This document shows, piece by piece, positions 1-5,468 of a stretch of DNA of 7,761 nucleotides. Origin of the DNA: an uncultured Myxococcales bacterium (lineage in GTDB: Bacteria; Myxococcota_A; Bradymonadia; Bradymonadales; Bradymonadaceae); assembly GCA_913058025.1 (NCBI GenBank), contig CAJXPN010000168.1, forward strand, positions 1 to 7,761, read 5' to 3'. Position 1 is the first letter of the stretch. Each line of letters opens with the position of its first letter. Both the position numbers and the translations under genes were made by a program. Below the pieces are notes generated by a model that saw nothing but the letters and a program-made list of their open reading frames with translations, was not told the DNA's origin and searched no databases.

Positions 1-98
1 GAGGGGACCGGCTAGCGAGCGTGAGCGAGCGGCGCCTGGGGGACCGTGCTGCAATCCCACCCCCAGTTGGTTTCCAAACCGCGAACCACCGCGCCCCC

Positions 99-127
99 GT
101 GACAGCGCCCACCCCACGCGATAAACT
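99..127 (+). promoter_or_regulatory. Predicted sigma-70-like promoter for the M20 amidohydrolase gene
   Basis: GTGACA at 99-104 matches the -35 consensus TTGACA at five of six bases. After a 17-base spacer, TAAACT at 122-127 matches TATAAT at four of six. The implied transcription start near 134 leaves a leader of about 35 bases before the ATG at 169, which fits that start better than the GTG at 136. It is a pattern match only. The rest of bases 1-98 shows no gene or other clear signal. Confidence 0.4.
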
Positions 128-168
128 CGGCGCCAGTGCCTCCGATGCCAGAGCCAGCGAGAGTGACC

Positions 169-1389
169 ATGATCGACGATTTGCACCGCATAGACTCCGA
201 GATCACCGCGAGGATGACCGACCTCGTCGACCTACGCCGCCACCTGCACCGCAACCCCGAGCTCAGCCGCAAGGAGTTCAAGACCACGGCGCTGCTGCGC
301 GAGCGCTACACGCACCTGGGCTTCGACGTCCGCGTGCGCAGCCAGGGCACCGGCGCGCTCGCCGAGCTCACCCCGCACGGCTTCGACCCGAAGAAGCACC
401 CGACCGTGGCGCTGCGCACCGACCTGGACGCGCTGCCCATCGCCGAGGAGAACGAGGTCGACTACCGCTCCCAGAACGACGGCGTCATGCACGCCTGCGG
501 TCACGACGTCCACATGACCTGCGCGTTCGGCGCCGCCCAGGCGCTCGCGGCCATCGACCACCTCCCCGGCCGCATCCGCGTCCTGCTCCAGCACGCCGAG
601 GAGATCGCGCCGTCGGGCGCCGCGGACATGATCGCGTTCGGCGCGCTCGATGGCGTCGACGCCATCCTCGGTCTCCACTGCGACCCGCAGCTCCCCGAGG
701 GCGTCATCGGCGTCCGCGAGGGCGCGCTCACCGCGTCCTTCGACCGGTTCATCTTCAAGGTCAAGGGCGTCAGCGGCCACGGCGCGCGCCCCCACCACAC
801 GATCGACCCCATCTTCGCCGGCGTCCAGCTCGCCAACGCCCTCTACAGCGCGGTCTCTCGACGCTTCGACGCGCGCGAGCCCATGGTCATCTCGATCGGT
901 GAGTTCCGCGGCGGCGCCGTCCCCAACGCGATCCCCGACCTCGTCACCATGACCGGCACCGTGCGCACGGTCTCCAAGGATCGCCGCCAGCACGTGCGAC
1001 CCCTGCTCGAGCAGCTGGCCGCGGGCGTGGCCGCCACGACCGGCGCGACCATCGAGCTCGACCTCTACGAGGGCGCCCCCCCCATCCTCAACAACGCCGC
1101 CCTCGTGGGTGAGTTCGCCGAGGCCGCCCGCGCGATCCTCGGGGACGAGGGCGTCTACGAGATCCCGCTGCCGAGCATGGGCTCGGAGGACTTCTCGAAC
1201 TTCCTCGACCACGCCCCCGGCGCGATGTTCCGCCTCGGCACGGCCAAGGCCGGGCGCGACGTGCACCTGCTCCACACCCCCCTGTTCGACGTCGACGAGC
1301 GCGCCATCGCGCACGGCTCGAAGGTGCTCGCGCGCGCCGCGCTCCGCGTGCTCCACAAGCTCGCCGACGATCGCGACGCGCTCCGATGA
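169..1389 (+). CDS. M20D-family metallo-amidohydrolase (hippurate/N-acyl-amino-acid hydrolase type)
   Basis: Predicted cytoplasmic zinc (or similar divalent metal) enzyme that hydrolyses the amide bond of an N-acyl or N-aroyl amino acid, or a related conjugate. The exact substrate cannot be told from sequence. Counting from the upstream GTG at 136 (417 residues), the family marks are RRHLHRNPEL (34-43), RTDLDALP (94-101), the metal motif ACGHDVH (120-126), the Glu pair HAEE (153-156; catalytic base plus metal ligand in this family), GLHCDPQLPEG (179-189; His ligand), SGHGARPHH (213-221) opening the lid/dimerisation domain, GGAVPNAIP (259-267), GSEDFS (349-354) and the last His in LHTPLFDVDE (379-388). 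All expected metal and catalytic residues are present. I prefer ATG 169 (406 residues) because it follows the promoter and has a weak GAGAG about six bases upstream; GTG 136 and ATG 145 are possible. The gene stands alone and ends 28 bases before a convergent gene. Confidence 0.93.
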   Translation: MIDDLHRIDSEITARMTDLVDLRRHLHRNPELSRKEFKTTALLRERYTHLGFDVRVRSQGTGALAELTPHGFDPKKHPTVALRTDLDALPIAEENEVDYRSQNDGVMHACGHDVHMTCAFGAAQALAAIDHLPGRIRVLLQHAEEIAPSGAADMIAFGALDGVDAILGLHCDPQLPEGVIGVREGALTASFDRFIFKVKGVSGHGARPHHTIDPIFAGVQLANALYSAVSRRFDAREPMVISIGEFRGGAVPNAIPDLVTMTGTVRTVSKDRRQHVRPLLEQLAAGVAATTGATIELDLYEGAPPILNNAALVGEFAEAARAILGDEGVYEIPLPSMGSEDFSNFLDHAPGAMFRLGTAKAGRDVHLLHTPLFDVDERAIAHGSKVLARAALRVLHKLADDRDALR

Positions 1390-1408
1390 GCGCGCGGGTG
1401 GCTGGCTC

Positions 1409-1438
1409 GGCGCCCGCTCAGCTCTCGCTGAGCCCGCC
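1409..1438. terminator. Hairpin at the convergent gene junction, possible bidirectional terminator
   Basis: GCTCAGC (1416-1422) and GCTGAGC (1427-1433) form a perfect 7-base stem with a TCTC loop. GGCG (1409-1412) and CGCC (1435-1438) can extend it across an asymmetric internal loop. It sits between the stop of the amidohydrolase gene and the stop of the opposing zinc-ribbon gene, and it covers that gene's TGA. Neither strand has a T-run after the stem, so if it ends transcription it is not a classical intrinsic terminator. Confidence 0.35.
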
Positions 1439-1750
1439 CTCGACGCCGCCCTCGGCCAGCGAGATCTCGCCCTCCTGCTCGCCCTCGTGGGTCAACAACA
1501 TGTCGCCGTCCAGCGCCACCGCCTCCAGCATGCCGCAGGTGGGGCAGCGGAACGCGAAGACGTCGAGCTTGCGGGACCTCTTGATGTTGACCCCGTAGCC
1601 GCCCCACATGCCGTGGTACTCGGGCACGCCGTCGAGCCAGAGCACGGGCTTGTACACCGCGCTCTCGTTCTTCTCGAGGAGCACGCCGATGTCCATCGCC
1701 TCGTCGCACCGCAGGCAATTGCGCTTCTTCAGGAGCTTCTTCTCGTTCAC
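1418..1750 (-). CDS. Small four-Cys zinc-ribbon-like protein, function unknown
   Basis: A 110-residue protein with a basic N-terminus (VNEKKLLKKR), then a CLRC knuckle (Cys12, Cys15) and a CPTC knuckle (Cys69, Cys72) about 54 residues apart. This is the spacing of a zinc ribbon with a long insert. The insert is rich in aromatics and Gly (WLDGVPEYHGMWGGYG, 38-53). The C-terminal third is acidic and Gly-rich (ends GGVEGGLSES). The shape recalls small bacterial zinc-ribbon families of the PF20097/DUF6487 kind, but I have not confirmed that. It starts at a GTG that overlaps the stop of the alpha/beta hydrolase gene (GTGA), with GGAG eight bases upstream inside the hydrolase gene, so the two are almost certainly co-transcribed and probably translationally coupled. 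No signal peptide or membrane segment is visible. The zinc-binding role is inferred from the Cys pairs. Confidence 0.8.
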   Translation of the reverse strand: MNEKKLLKKRNCLRCDEAMDIGVLLEKNESAVYKPVLWLDGVPEYHGMWGGYGVNIKRSRKLDVFAFRCPTCGMLEAVALDGDMLLTHEGEQEGEISLAEGGVEGGLSES

Positions 1751-2715
1751 TTCTTCGACTCCAACCAGGCCGCCAGCGGCTCGAAGACCCGCCGGCGAGC
1801 GTCGCGCGCGATGAACATGTCCGCGTGGGCGTACCAGGTGCGCTCGTCCCCCACGATCAGCGCGCGCATGTCGCGCGCGCCCACGTAGTCGAGCCCGCTG
1901 AGCGCGGTCTCCAGCGGGACCACGCCGTCCCGGTTCGCCGCCACGCACAGCATCGGCATGCCCTCCACCTGCCTGACCGCGCGCGTGATGTCGACCCCGT
2001 CCACCACGAGGTCCTTGGCGCGGACCCAACGGGCGATCTGCCCGTTGAGGTGTCGCGTCGGGTCGTCGACCGTGCGCACCAGCTCGGCCGGGTCGCTCAG
2101 GTCGATGTTGTCCACGTTCAGGTACAGCGAGAGCAGCTTGGGCGCGCGCATGGCGAACGGCAGCGCCGCCCTGGCCATCGTCCTCGTCCCCACGATCGGC
2201 AGCGACGACATCAGCCTGGGCGCCGAGGACAGCGCGCGCATCAGCGGGTGAACCCTCACCCAACGGAGCGGGCCGCCAATCGACACGAACGACCCCAGCG
2301 GGTGCGTGTACGGGTTGTGCGCCAGGTAGGCGTACGCGATCGTCGCGCCCAGGCTACAGCCGATCAGGTCGATGTGCGTCGCGTCGCTGAGCCTGAGGAC
2401 CTCGTCCATCGCGCACGGGAGGTCGATCAGGGCGAGCTCGCTGAAGCCGTAGCGCTCGGGCGAGGCCTCGCCCGGCCGCGAGTCCCCTTGCCCGCGCAGG
2501 TTCGCCGTCCACACCTCCGCGCCCTCGGACGCCAGGTGGCCCACGATCGAGACGTCGCTCGGGTGGTTGCTCAGGATGAAGCTGTTCATCCCGTAGCCTG
2601 GGATGAACAGCACGGGGCGTCGGCTCGGGTCGTGGCGCTTCGGGTCCACGAACCTCGTGAGCTCGAGCTGCCAGCCGTCCGGTGTCCTCGGTCGAAATGT
2701 CGTCGATTGTATCAA
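1747..2715 (-). CDS. Alpha/beta-fold hydrolase (PHA synthase/lipase-like)
   Basis: 322-residue alpha/beta hydrolase. Visible parts are the oxyanion-region strand LFIPGYGMNSF (36-46), WTANLRGQGDS (69-79), the nucleophile elbow GCSLG with Ser121, the acid candidate Asp263 in NRDGVVP, and the base candidate His297 in YAHADMF. The triad is therefore complete. The PGYGMNSF and NLRGQGDS blocks resemble esterase/lipase and polyhydroxyalkanoate synthase-like hydrolases, but the nucleophile is Ser and not the Cys used by true PHA synthases, so an esterase-type activity is more likely. The substrate is unknown. There is no signal peptide, so the protein is predicted cytoplasmic. The only start in this frame after the stop at 2760-2758 is the TTG at 2715, with no good ribosome-binding site; the protein fold seems to begin at about residue 7 (FRPRTPDGW). 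It overlaps the next gene by four bases (GTGA). See the finding on the alternative ATG at 2788. Confidence 0.85.
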   Translation of the reverse strand: MIQSTTFRPRTPDGWQLELTRFVDPKRHDPSRRPVLFIPGYGMNSFILSNHPSDVSIVGHLASEGAEVWTANLRGQGDSRPGEASPERYGFSELALIDLPCAMDEVLRLSDATHIDLIGCSLGATIAYAYLAHNPYTHPLGSFVSIGGPLRWVRVHPLMRALSSAPRLMSSLPIVGTRTMARAALPFAMRAPKLLSLYLNVDNIDLSDPAELVRTVDDPTRHLNGQIARWVRAKDLVVDGVDITRAVRQVEGMPMLCVAANRDGVVPLETALSGLDYVGARDMRALIVGDERTWYAHADMFIARDARRRVFEPLAAWLESKK

Positions 2716-2733
2716 TGCGTGGTGGTGCGTTTT

Positions 2734-2786
2734 GGGTCGTGGCCCCCTCCCACATCTTCACGAGGGGGACCCCACGTTTTAGACCC
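2734..2786. repeat. Nested inverted repeat in the hydrolase 5' region
   Basis: Three stems nest around one loop. GGGTC (2734-2738) pairs with GACCC (2782-2786) and GTGG (2739-2742) with CCAC (2772-2775). CCCCCTC (2743-2749) pairs with GAGGGGG (2762-2768), leaving a 12-base loop and a three-base bulge. CGTGG/CCACG is an alternative five-pair extension of the middle stem. On the plus strand the inner stems are followed by TTTT (2777-2780), as in an intrinsic terminator, but no plus-strand gene ends here. On the minus strand the structure would lie in the hydrolase mRNA leader, about 19 bases before the TTG start, and would bury the purine run GGGAGGGGG. Confidence 0.5.
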
Positions 2787-2908
2787 ATAGTCTCCTGCGC
2801 GCACGCTTATTGTGTGACCCTGGACGAATGCGGCCCCTCTCTTGCTGTGAGCGAGGGAGAATACGTCGCCGATGTATCCAGCGAGAGAACGAGAAAGCCC
2901 CCCTGTTC

Positions 2909-2937
2909 TTGACGTGTGGAATGTTCGTCCTCATCCT
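2909..2937 (+). promoter_or_regulatory. Weak promoter match upstream of the unknown gene
   Basis: TTGACG at 2909-2914 matches the -35 consensus at five of six bases. Seventeen bases later CATCCT (2932-2937) matches the -10 consensus at only three of six. If used, the transcript would carry a leader of about 180 bases before ATG 3127, including the long hairpin at 2986-3049. This is a low-confidence call. Confidence 0.22.
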
Positions 2938-2985
2938 TTGTTTTCGTTTCCCGCACGCGGCCTTCCAACAGGCCACGTCTGGAAA

Positions 2986-3049
2986 GAGCGGCCAGCGCGG
3001 GCGGAGACGCCACCGTGAGGTGGTGTCCCCGACCGCGGCCTGGTCTCTC
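2986..3049. repeat. Long imperfect hairpin with GTGA tetraloop
   Basis: From the loop GTGA (3015-3018) outward, nine pairs run 3006-3014/3019-3027 (one G-T). Then come an A/C mismatch, three pairs (3002-3004/3029-3031), a G/A mismatch and five pairs (2996-3000/3033-3037). Beyond a two-base bulge (3038-3039) are six pairs (2990-2995/3040-3045, one G-T), a mismatch and three pairs (2986-2988/3047-3049). That is 26 pairs in 64 bases. The loop read on the plus strand is of GNRA type (GUGA), which favours a plus-strand RNA. No T-run follows, so it is not a classical terminator. It may be an mRNA leader element, a small RNA or a REP-like palindrome. Confidence 0.6.
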
Positions 3050-3094
3050 CTGGTTTACGCTTCGCTTCCCTCTACTCATCGGGGAGCGGCGCGT

Positions 3095-3104
3095 GTGTCG
3101 ACAC
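3095..3104. repeat. 10-base perfect palindrome before the unknown gene
   Basis: GTGTCGACAC reads the same on both strands. It lies immediately before the ATG at 3106 and 22 bases before the preferred start at 3127. It could be a protein-binding site in the leader or a chance event; nothing else supports a regulator. Confidence 0.3.
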
Positions 3105-3126
3105 GATGAGGCCCAGGGTCATGTCT

Positions 3127-3981
3127 ATGGTAGTGAGGCTGGACGACACCCCGGCGAACTCTGACACCTTCACCTCGGACTCGATGGGCGCGCTGATTCA
3201 GCGCGGCTCCCCGGGTTGGGGGGAGGACTACTGGGCCGAGATCGACGGCGCCCGCGTGGGCGTCGCCGAGAGCTCGCTCACGCTCGAGCTCCAGGCGGGC
3301 TGCCAGGACTCCTCCTGCGTCAACTACGTGCGCCTGAGCGTCGACATCGGCGTCGAGCGCGGGGGCGAGCTCACGCTCCTGCACGTCGAGGACCTCTACC
3401 CGGCGCGCGCGCTCGAGCTCCTCGGCGCCTCGCTCGACGACCAGGCCCCCGCGCGCGTCAGAGACGCGATCGTCGCGACGCTCACGGCGCTCGACCCCGT
3501 CGATCCCATCGGCCACCTCACGCGCGACTGCATCGCGCCCATGCGCCTCTTCGAGCCGCTGCTCAACGCGCTCGTCTCGCCCAACCCTCATAACACCATG
3601 GCGAGCTGGGCCAGCGACCGGTTCGCCGCCCTGCTCGAGGGCGAGCACCTCGCGCTCGCTCAGACCGACATCTGGCGCGCGAGCGTCATCGCCCGAGAGG
3701 TCTGCGTCTGCACGGACCTGCGCTCACACGGCCAGGTCAAGCTCGTGGGCGAGGTCTCCATCGAGGGCCTCGCTGGCTCCTCCTCCGGAAGCTGGAAGAG
3801 CCGCGCCACGCTCGTCCCCCCCTCGCTCTCATGGCGAGACCGCCCCGCGCCCAATGAGGAGGACGTCCTCGCGGCGATCCAGGCATGGCGCGACGAGCTC
3901 ACCGACAACCTCGCCGCTCGCCTCGCCCGACGCGGAGGCCCGATCATGCTCTCCGAGATCACGCCTCAGCTCGAGCTCTGA
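3127..3981 (+). CDS. Hypothetical protein, no recognised family
   Basis: I do not recognise this protein. It has 291 residues from the first in-frame ATG (3106), or 284 from ATG 3127, which I prefer because AGGG (3115-3118) lies eight bases upstream; ATG 3121 is also possible. There is no signal peptide, membrane helix or lipobox, so it is predicted cytoplasmic. Numbered from 3106, residues 40-100 look beta-rich (DYWAEIDGARVGVAESSLTLEL, then VNYVRLSVDIGVERGGELTLLHVEDL). Residues 101-190 look helical, with an LTRDCIAPMRLFEPLL segment, followed by a beta stretch with CVCTDL (200-205) and a C-terminal amphipathic helix (EEDVLAAIQAWRDELTDNLAARLARR). There are five Cys (66, 71, 142, 200, 202), but no metal-binding array is obvious. 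Codon use is the same GC-rich style as its neighbours, which supports a real gene. It ends in a 16-base overlap with the convergent reductase gene. Confidence 0.75.
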   Translation: MVVRLDDTPANSDTFTSDSMGALIQRGSPGWGEDYWAEIDGARVGVAESSLTLELQAGCQDSSCVNYVRLSVDIGVERGGELTLLHVEDLYPARALELLGASLDDQAPARVRDAIVATLTALDPVDPIGHLTRDCIAPMRLFEPLLNALVSPNPHNTMASWASDRFAALLEGEHLALAQTDIWRASVIAREVCVCTDLRSHGQVKLVGEVSIEGLAGSSSGSWKSRATLVPPSLSWRDRPAPNEEDVLAAIQAWRDELTDNLAARLARRGGPIMLSEITPQLEL

Positions 3982-5357
3982 AGCACCTCGCGGACCTGAT
4001 CGCGACGCACCAGCTTCACGCGCGACCGCCCGGACTCCTCGCCGAGTCGGATCTCCTCGGCGTCGAGCCGCTGCCAGTCCTCGAACGTCACGAACTCCAC
4101 GCCTCTCCCTGTCAACAGCTCGGCGACGTCGTCCTCGGGTGAGGGCGCCGCGGGCGTGGCCTCCAGATCCTCGAGCATCTTCGCGACCGTCCCCGTCGCG
4201 CACTTGTTGTTCGTGCCGATCACGCCCGACGGCCCGCGCTTGATCCAGCCCGCCACGTAGAGCCCGGGCAGCGCCTCGCCACCCTCGCCGACCACGCGGC
4301 CGTCGTCGTTGGCGATCACGGCGCGCCTCGCGTCGAACGGGAGCTCCGGCAGCTCCACGCCGCGGTACCCCACCGACCGCAGCACCAGCCCGCACTCGAT
4401 CTCGCGCGTCCGGTCGGTCGCGTACGACTGAATGTAGCCCGACTCCGTCGGCCGCAGCTCGTTGTCGACCACGCGCACCCCCACCACCTGGCCCGCGTCG
4501 TCGCCCAGAATCTCCACGGGAGACGTGCAGAAGAGGAAGTGCACGCGCCGCGGCTTGCCGCCCGGCTCGAGGTCGAAGAACCCCCTCATGATCTCGACGT
4601 TCCCGCGCGCCGCCGAGTTCGACTCGAGCGACTCGGCGCTCGCCTCGTCGAGCTCGAAGTCCGACGCCCTCACCACCGCGTGCGCGACCTCGAGCTCCCC
4701 GAACTCGCGCAGCTCCTTCTTGGAGAACTTCGCCTGCGCCGGCCCGCGGCGCGCGATGACGTAGACGTCCTCGATGAGCGAGCCGCGCAGCGCGTCCAGC
4801 GCGTGCTGCGCGATGTCGGTCGGGTGGAGCTCCTCGACCGACTTCGCCAGGATCCTCGCCACGTCCAGCGCCACGTTCCCCGCGCCCACGACCACCGCCG
4901 CCCGCGCGCCCAGCCCGAACGTGTGGTCGGCGTAGTCCGGATGGCCGTTGTACCAGGCCACGAACTCGGTCGCCGAGTGGCTCCCCTCCAGGTCCTCACC
5001 GGCGATCCCCAGCGGGCGGTCCGACTGCGCTCCCACCGTGAACACGATCTGGTCGTAGCGCTCGCGCAGGTCCGCCAGCTTCAGGTCTCGCCCGAACTCG
5101 ACGTCCCCGAAGAAGCGCACGCGCTCGTCGAGCGCCGTGCGCTCGTAGACCTTGCTCACGCTCTTGATCTTGGCGTGGTCCGGCGCCACGCCGTAGCGCA
5201 CCAGCCCGTAGGGCGCCGGCAGCCTGTCGAACAGGTCCACGCGCACGTCCACGCCCGCCTTGTTCTTGAGCAGCGCCGCCGCCGCGAAGAACCCCGCCGG
5301 GCCTGCGCCCACCACCGCGACCTTCAGCGGCCGCTCCTGCGTTCCAAGAGTCGTCAT
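3966..5357 (-). CDS. fprA: Ferredoxin--NADP+ reductase, FprA/adrenodoxin reductase type
   Basis: 463-residue FAD enzyme that moves electrons between NADPH and ferredoxin in the cytoplasm. Such enzymes supply, for example, cytochromes P450 or iron-sulfur assembly; the partner here is unknown. The FAD motif GAGPAG is at 17-22, with FDRLPAPYGLVRYGVAPDH at 43-61, a block diagnostic of the adrenodoxin reductase family. The NADP motif GAGNVALD is at 158-165, RRGP at 203-206, and the family signature GWIKRGPSGVIGTN at 370-383. Length fits the family (about 450-460 residues). The start at ATG 5357 is fixed by AAGGAAGG (5365-5372), seven bases upstream; the frame stays open further upstream to 5423, but that part lies in an inverted repeat and is not expected to be translated. 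A palindromic, AT-centred element (5391-5426) sits where a promoter/operator would be. No ferredoxin or P450 gene is adjacent. The 3' end overlaps the convergent gene by 16 bases. Confidence 0.95.
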   Translation of the reverse strand: MTTLGTQERPLKVAVVGAGPAGFFAAAALLKNKAGVDVRVDLFDRLPAPYGLVRYGVAPDHAKIKSVSKVYERTALDERVRFFGDVEFGRDLKLADLRERYDQIVFTVGAQSDRPLGIAGEDLEGSHSATEFVAWYNGHPDYADHTFGLGARAAVVVGAGNVALDVARILAKSVEELHPTDIAQHALDALRGSLIEDVYVIARRGPAQAKFSKKELREFGELEVAHAVVRASDFELDEASAESLESNSAARGNVEIMRGFFDLEPGGKPRRVHFLFCTSPVEILGDDAGQVVGVRVVDNELRPTESGYIQSYATDRTREIECGLVLRSVGYRGVELPELPFDARRAVIANDDGRVVGEGGEALPGLYVAGWIKRGPSGVIGTNNKCATGTVAKMLEDLEATPAAPSPEDDVAELLTGRGVEFVTFEDWQRLDAEEIRLGEESGRSRVKLVRRDQVREVLQSSS

Positions 5358-5364
5358 CGCCACA

Positions 5365-5372
5365 CCTTCCTT
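5365..5372 (-). promoter_or_regulatory. Strong ribosome-binding site deciding the reductase start
   Basis: AAGGAAGG on the minus strand lies seven bases before ATG 5357. This settles the start as MTTLGTQERPLKV and rules out the longer open frame beginning at 5423. Confidence 0.8.
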
Positions 5373-5390
5373 CGAGGCGCCCTCGCGGAC

Positions 5391-5426
5391 GCCGTGCGAA
5401 CTGTATGAATAGATAGTTCGCACGGC
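5391..5426 (-). promoter_or_regulatory. Inverted repeat around an AT-rich core upstream of the reductase, possible operator/promoter
   Basis: GCCGTGCGAACT (5391-5402) and AGTTCGCACGGC (5415-5426) are perfect 12-base inverted copies flanking GTATGAATAGAT, the most AT-rich stretch between the two genes. The core lies 46-57 bases before the reductase ATG, a normal place for a -10 region, and the arms would suit a dimeric regulator. I could not match a good -35/-10 pair, so the promoter is inferred from position and composition. Confidence 0.35.
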
Positions 5427-5450
5427 GACGTGCCGTGCGAACTGTTTTTT
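5415..5450. terminator. Strong terminator-like hairpin after the Cys-rich protein gene
   Basis: AGTTCGCACGGC (5415-5426) and GCCGTGCGAACT (5432-5443) form a perfect 12-base stem with the loop GACGT. On the plus strand it is followed by G and six Ts (5445-5450), the classical intrinsic-terminator form. On the minus strand the stem is preceded by six As and followed by the T-rich ATCTATTCAT, so it can also end minus-strand transcription. It begins 26 bases after the stop of the Cys-rich protein gene, whose transcript it most likely terminates. Confidence 0.7.
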
Positions 5451-5468
5451 GAGATAGAACGTATGTGC

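Larger units (their letters stand above)
2716..3105. other. Gene-free divergent intergenic region
   Basis: This 390-base stretch separates the minus-strand hydrolase gene from the plus-strand gene at 3127. Short ORFs cross it on both strands, but their translations are low-complexity or Arg-rich with no recognisable domain, and parts (for example 2930-2950) are visibly less GC-rich than the genes. It must hold the 5' regions of both flanking genes. It contains a nested inverted repeat (2734-2786), a weak promoter match (2909-2937), a small hairpin GGCCT/AGGCC (2959-2974), a long hairpin (2986-3049) and a 10-base palindrome (3095-3104). Confidence 0.7.

Noticed and set aside
67..77. TTGGTTTCCAA inverted repeat as an operator
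   Set aside because: The arms are only four bases with a three-base loop, which is expected by chance.
21..902. Long plus-strand ORF overlapping the amidohydrolase gene
   Set aside because: Its translation is Arg/Pro/Ala-rich low complexity, as expected for the wrong frame of a GC-rich gene, while the overlapping M20 frame has all family motifs.
232..1356. 374-codon antisense ORF under the amidohydrolase gene
   Set aside because: Val/Glu/Arg-rich antisense shadow with no domain.
1418..2263. Long version of the zinc-ribbon gene starting at 2263
   Set aside because: The upstream part is a shadow of the hydrolase gene. The recognisable protein begins at the GTG at 1750, which has a GGAG site.
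1825..2790. 321-codon plus-strand ORF opposite the hydrolase gene
   Set aside because: Arg/Val/His-rich shadow; the minus strand encodes a complete Ser-Asp-His hydrolase.
2810..3109. Small ORFs in the divergent gap (both strands) as possible genes
   Set aside because: Compositions are Arg/Ser/Cys-rich without domains, they overlap each other on both strands, and none has a good start signal.
5358..5423. 22-residue N-terminal extension of the reductase
   Set aside because: It is encoded by the inverted-repeat region, lacks a ribosome-binding site and is not part of the family; AAGGAAG G before ATG 5357 decides the start.
5391..5443. Three repeats as a minimal CRISPR array
   Set aside because: The copies are only 12 bases, alternate in orientation and have spacers of 12 and 5 bases; no cas genes are present.
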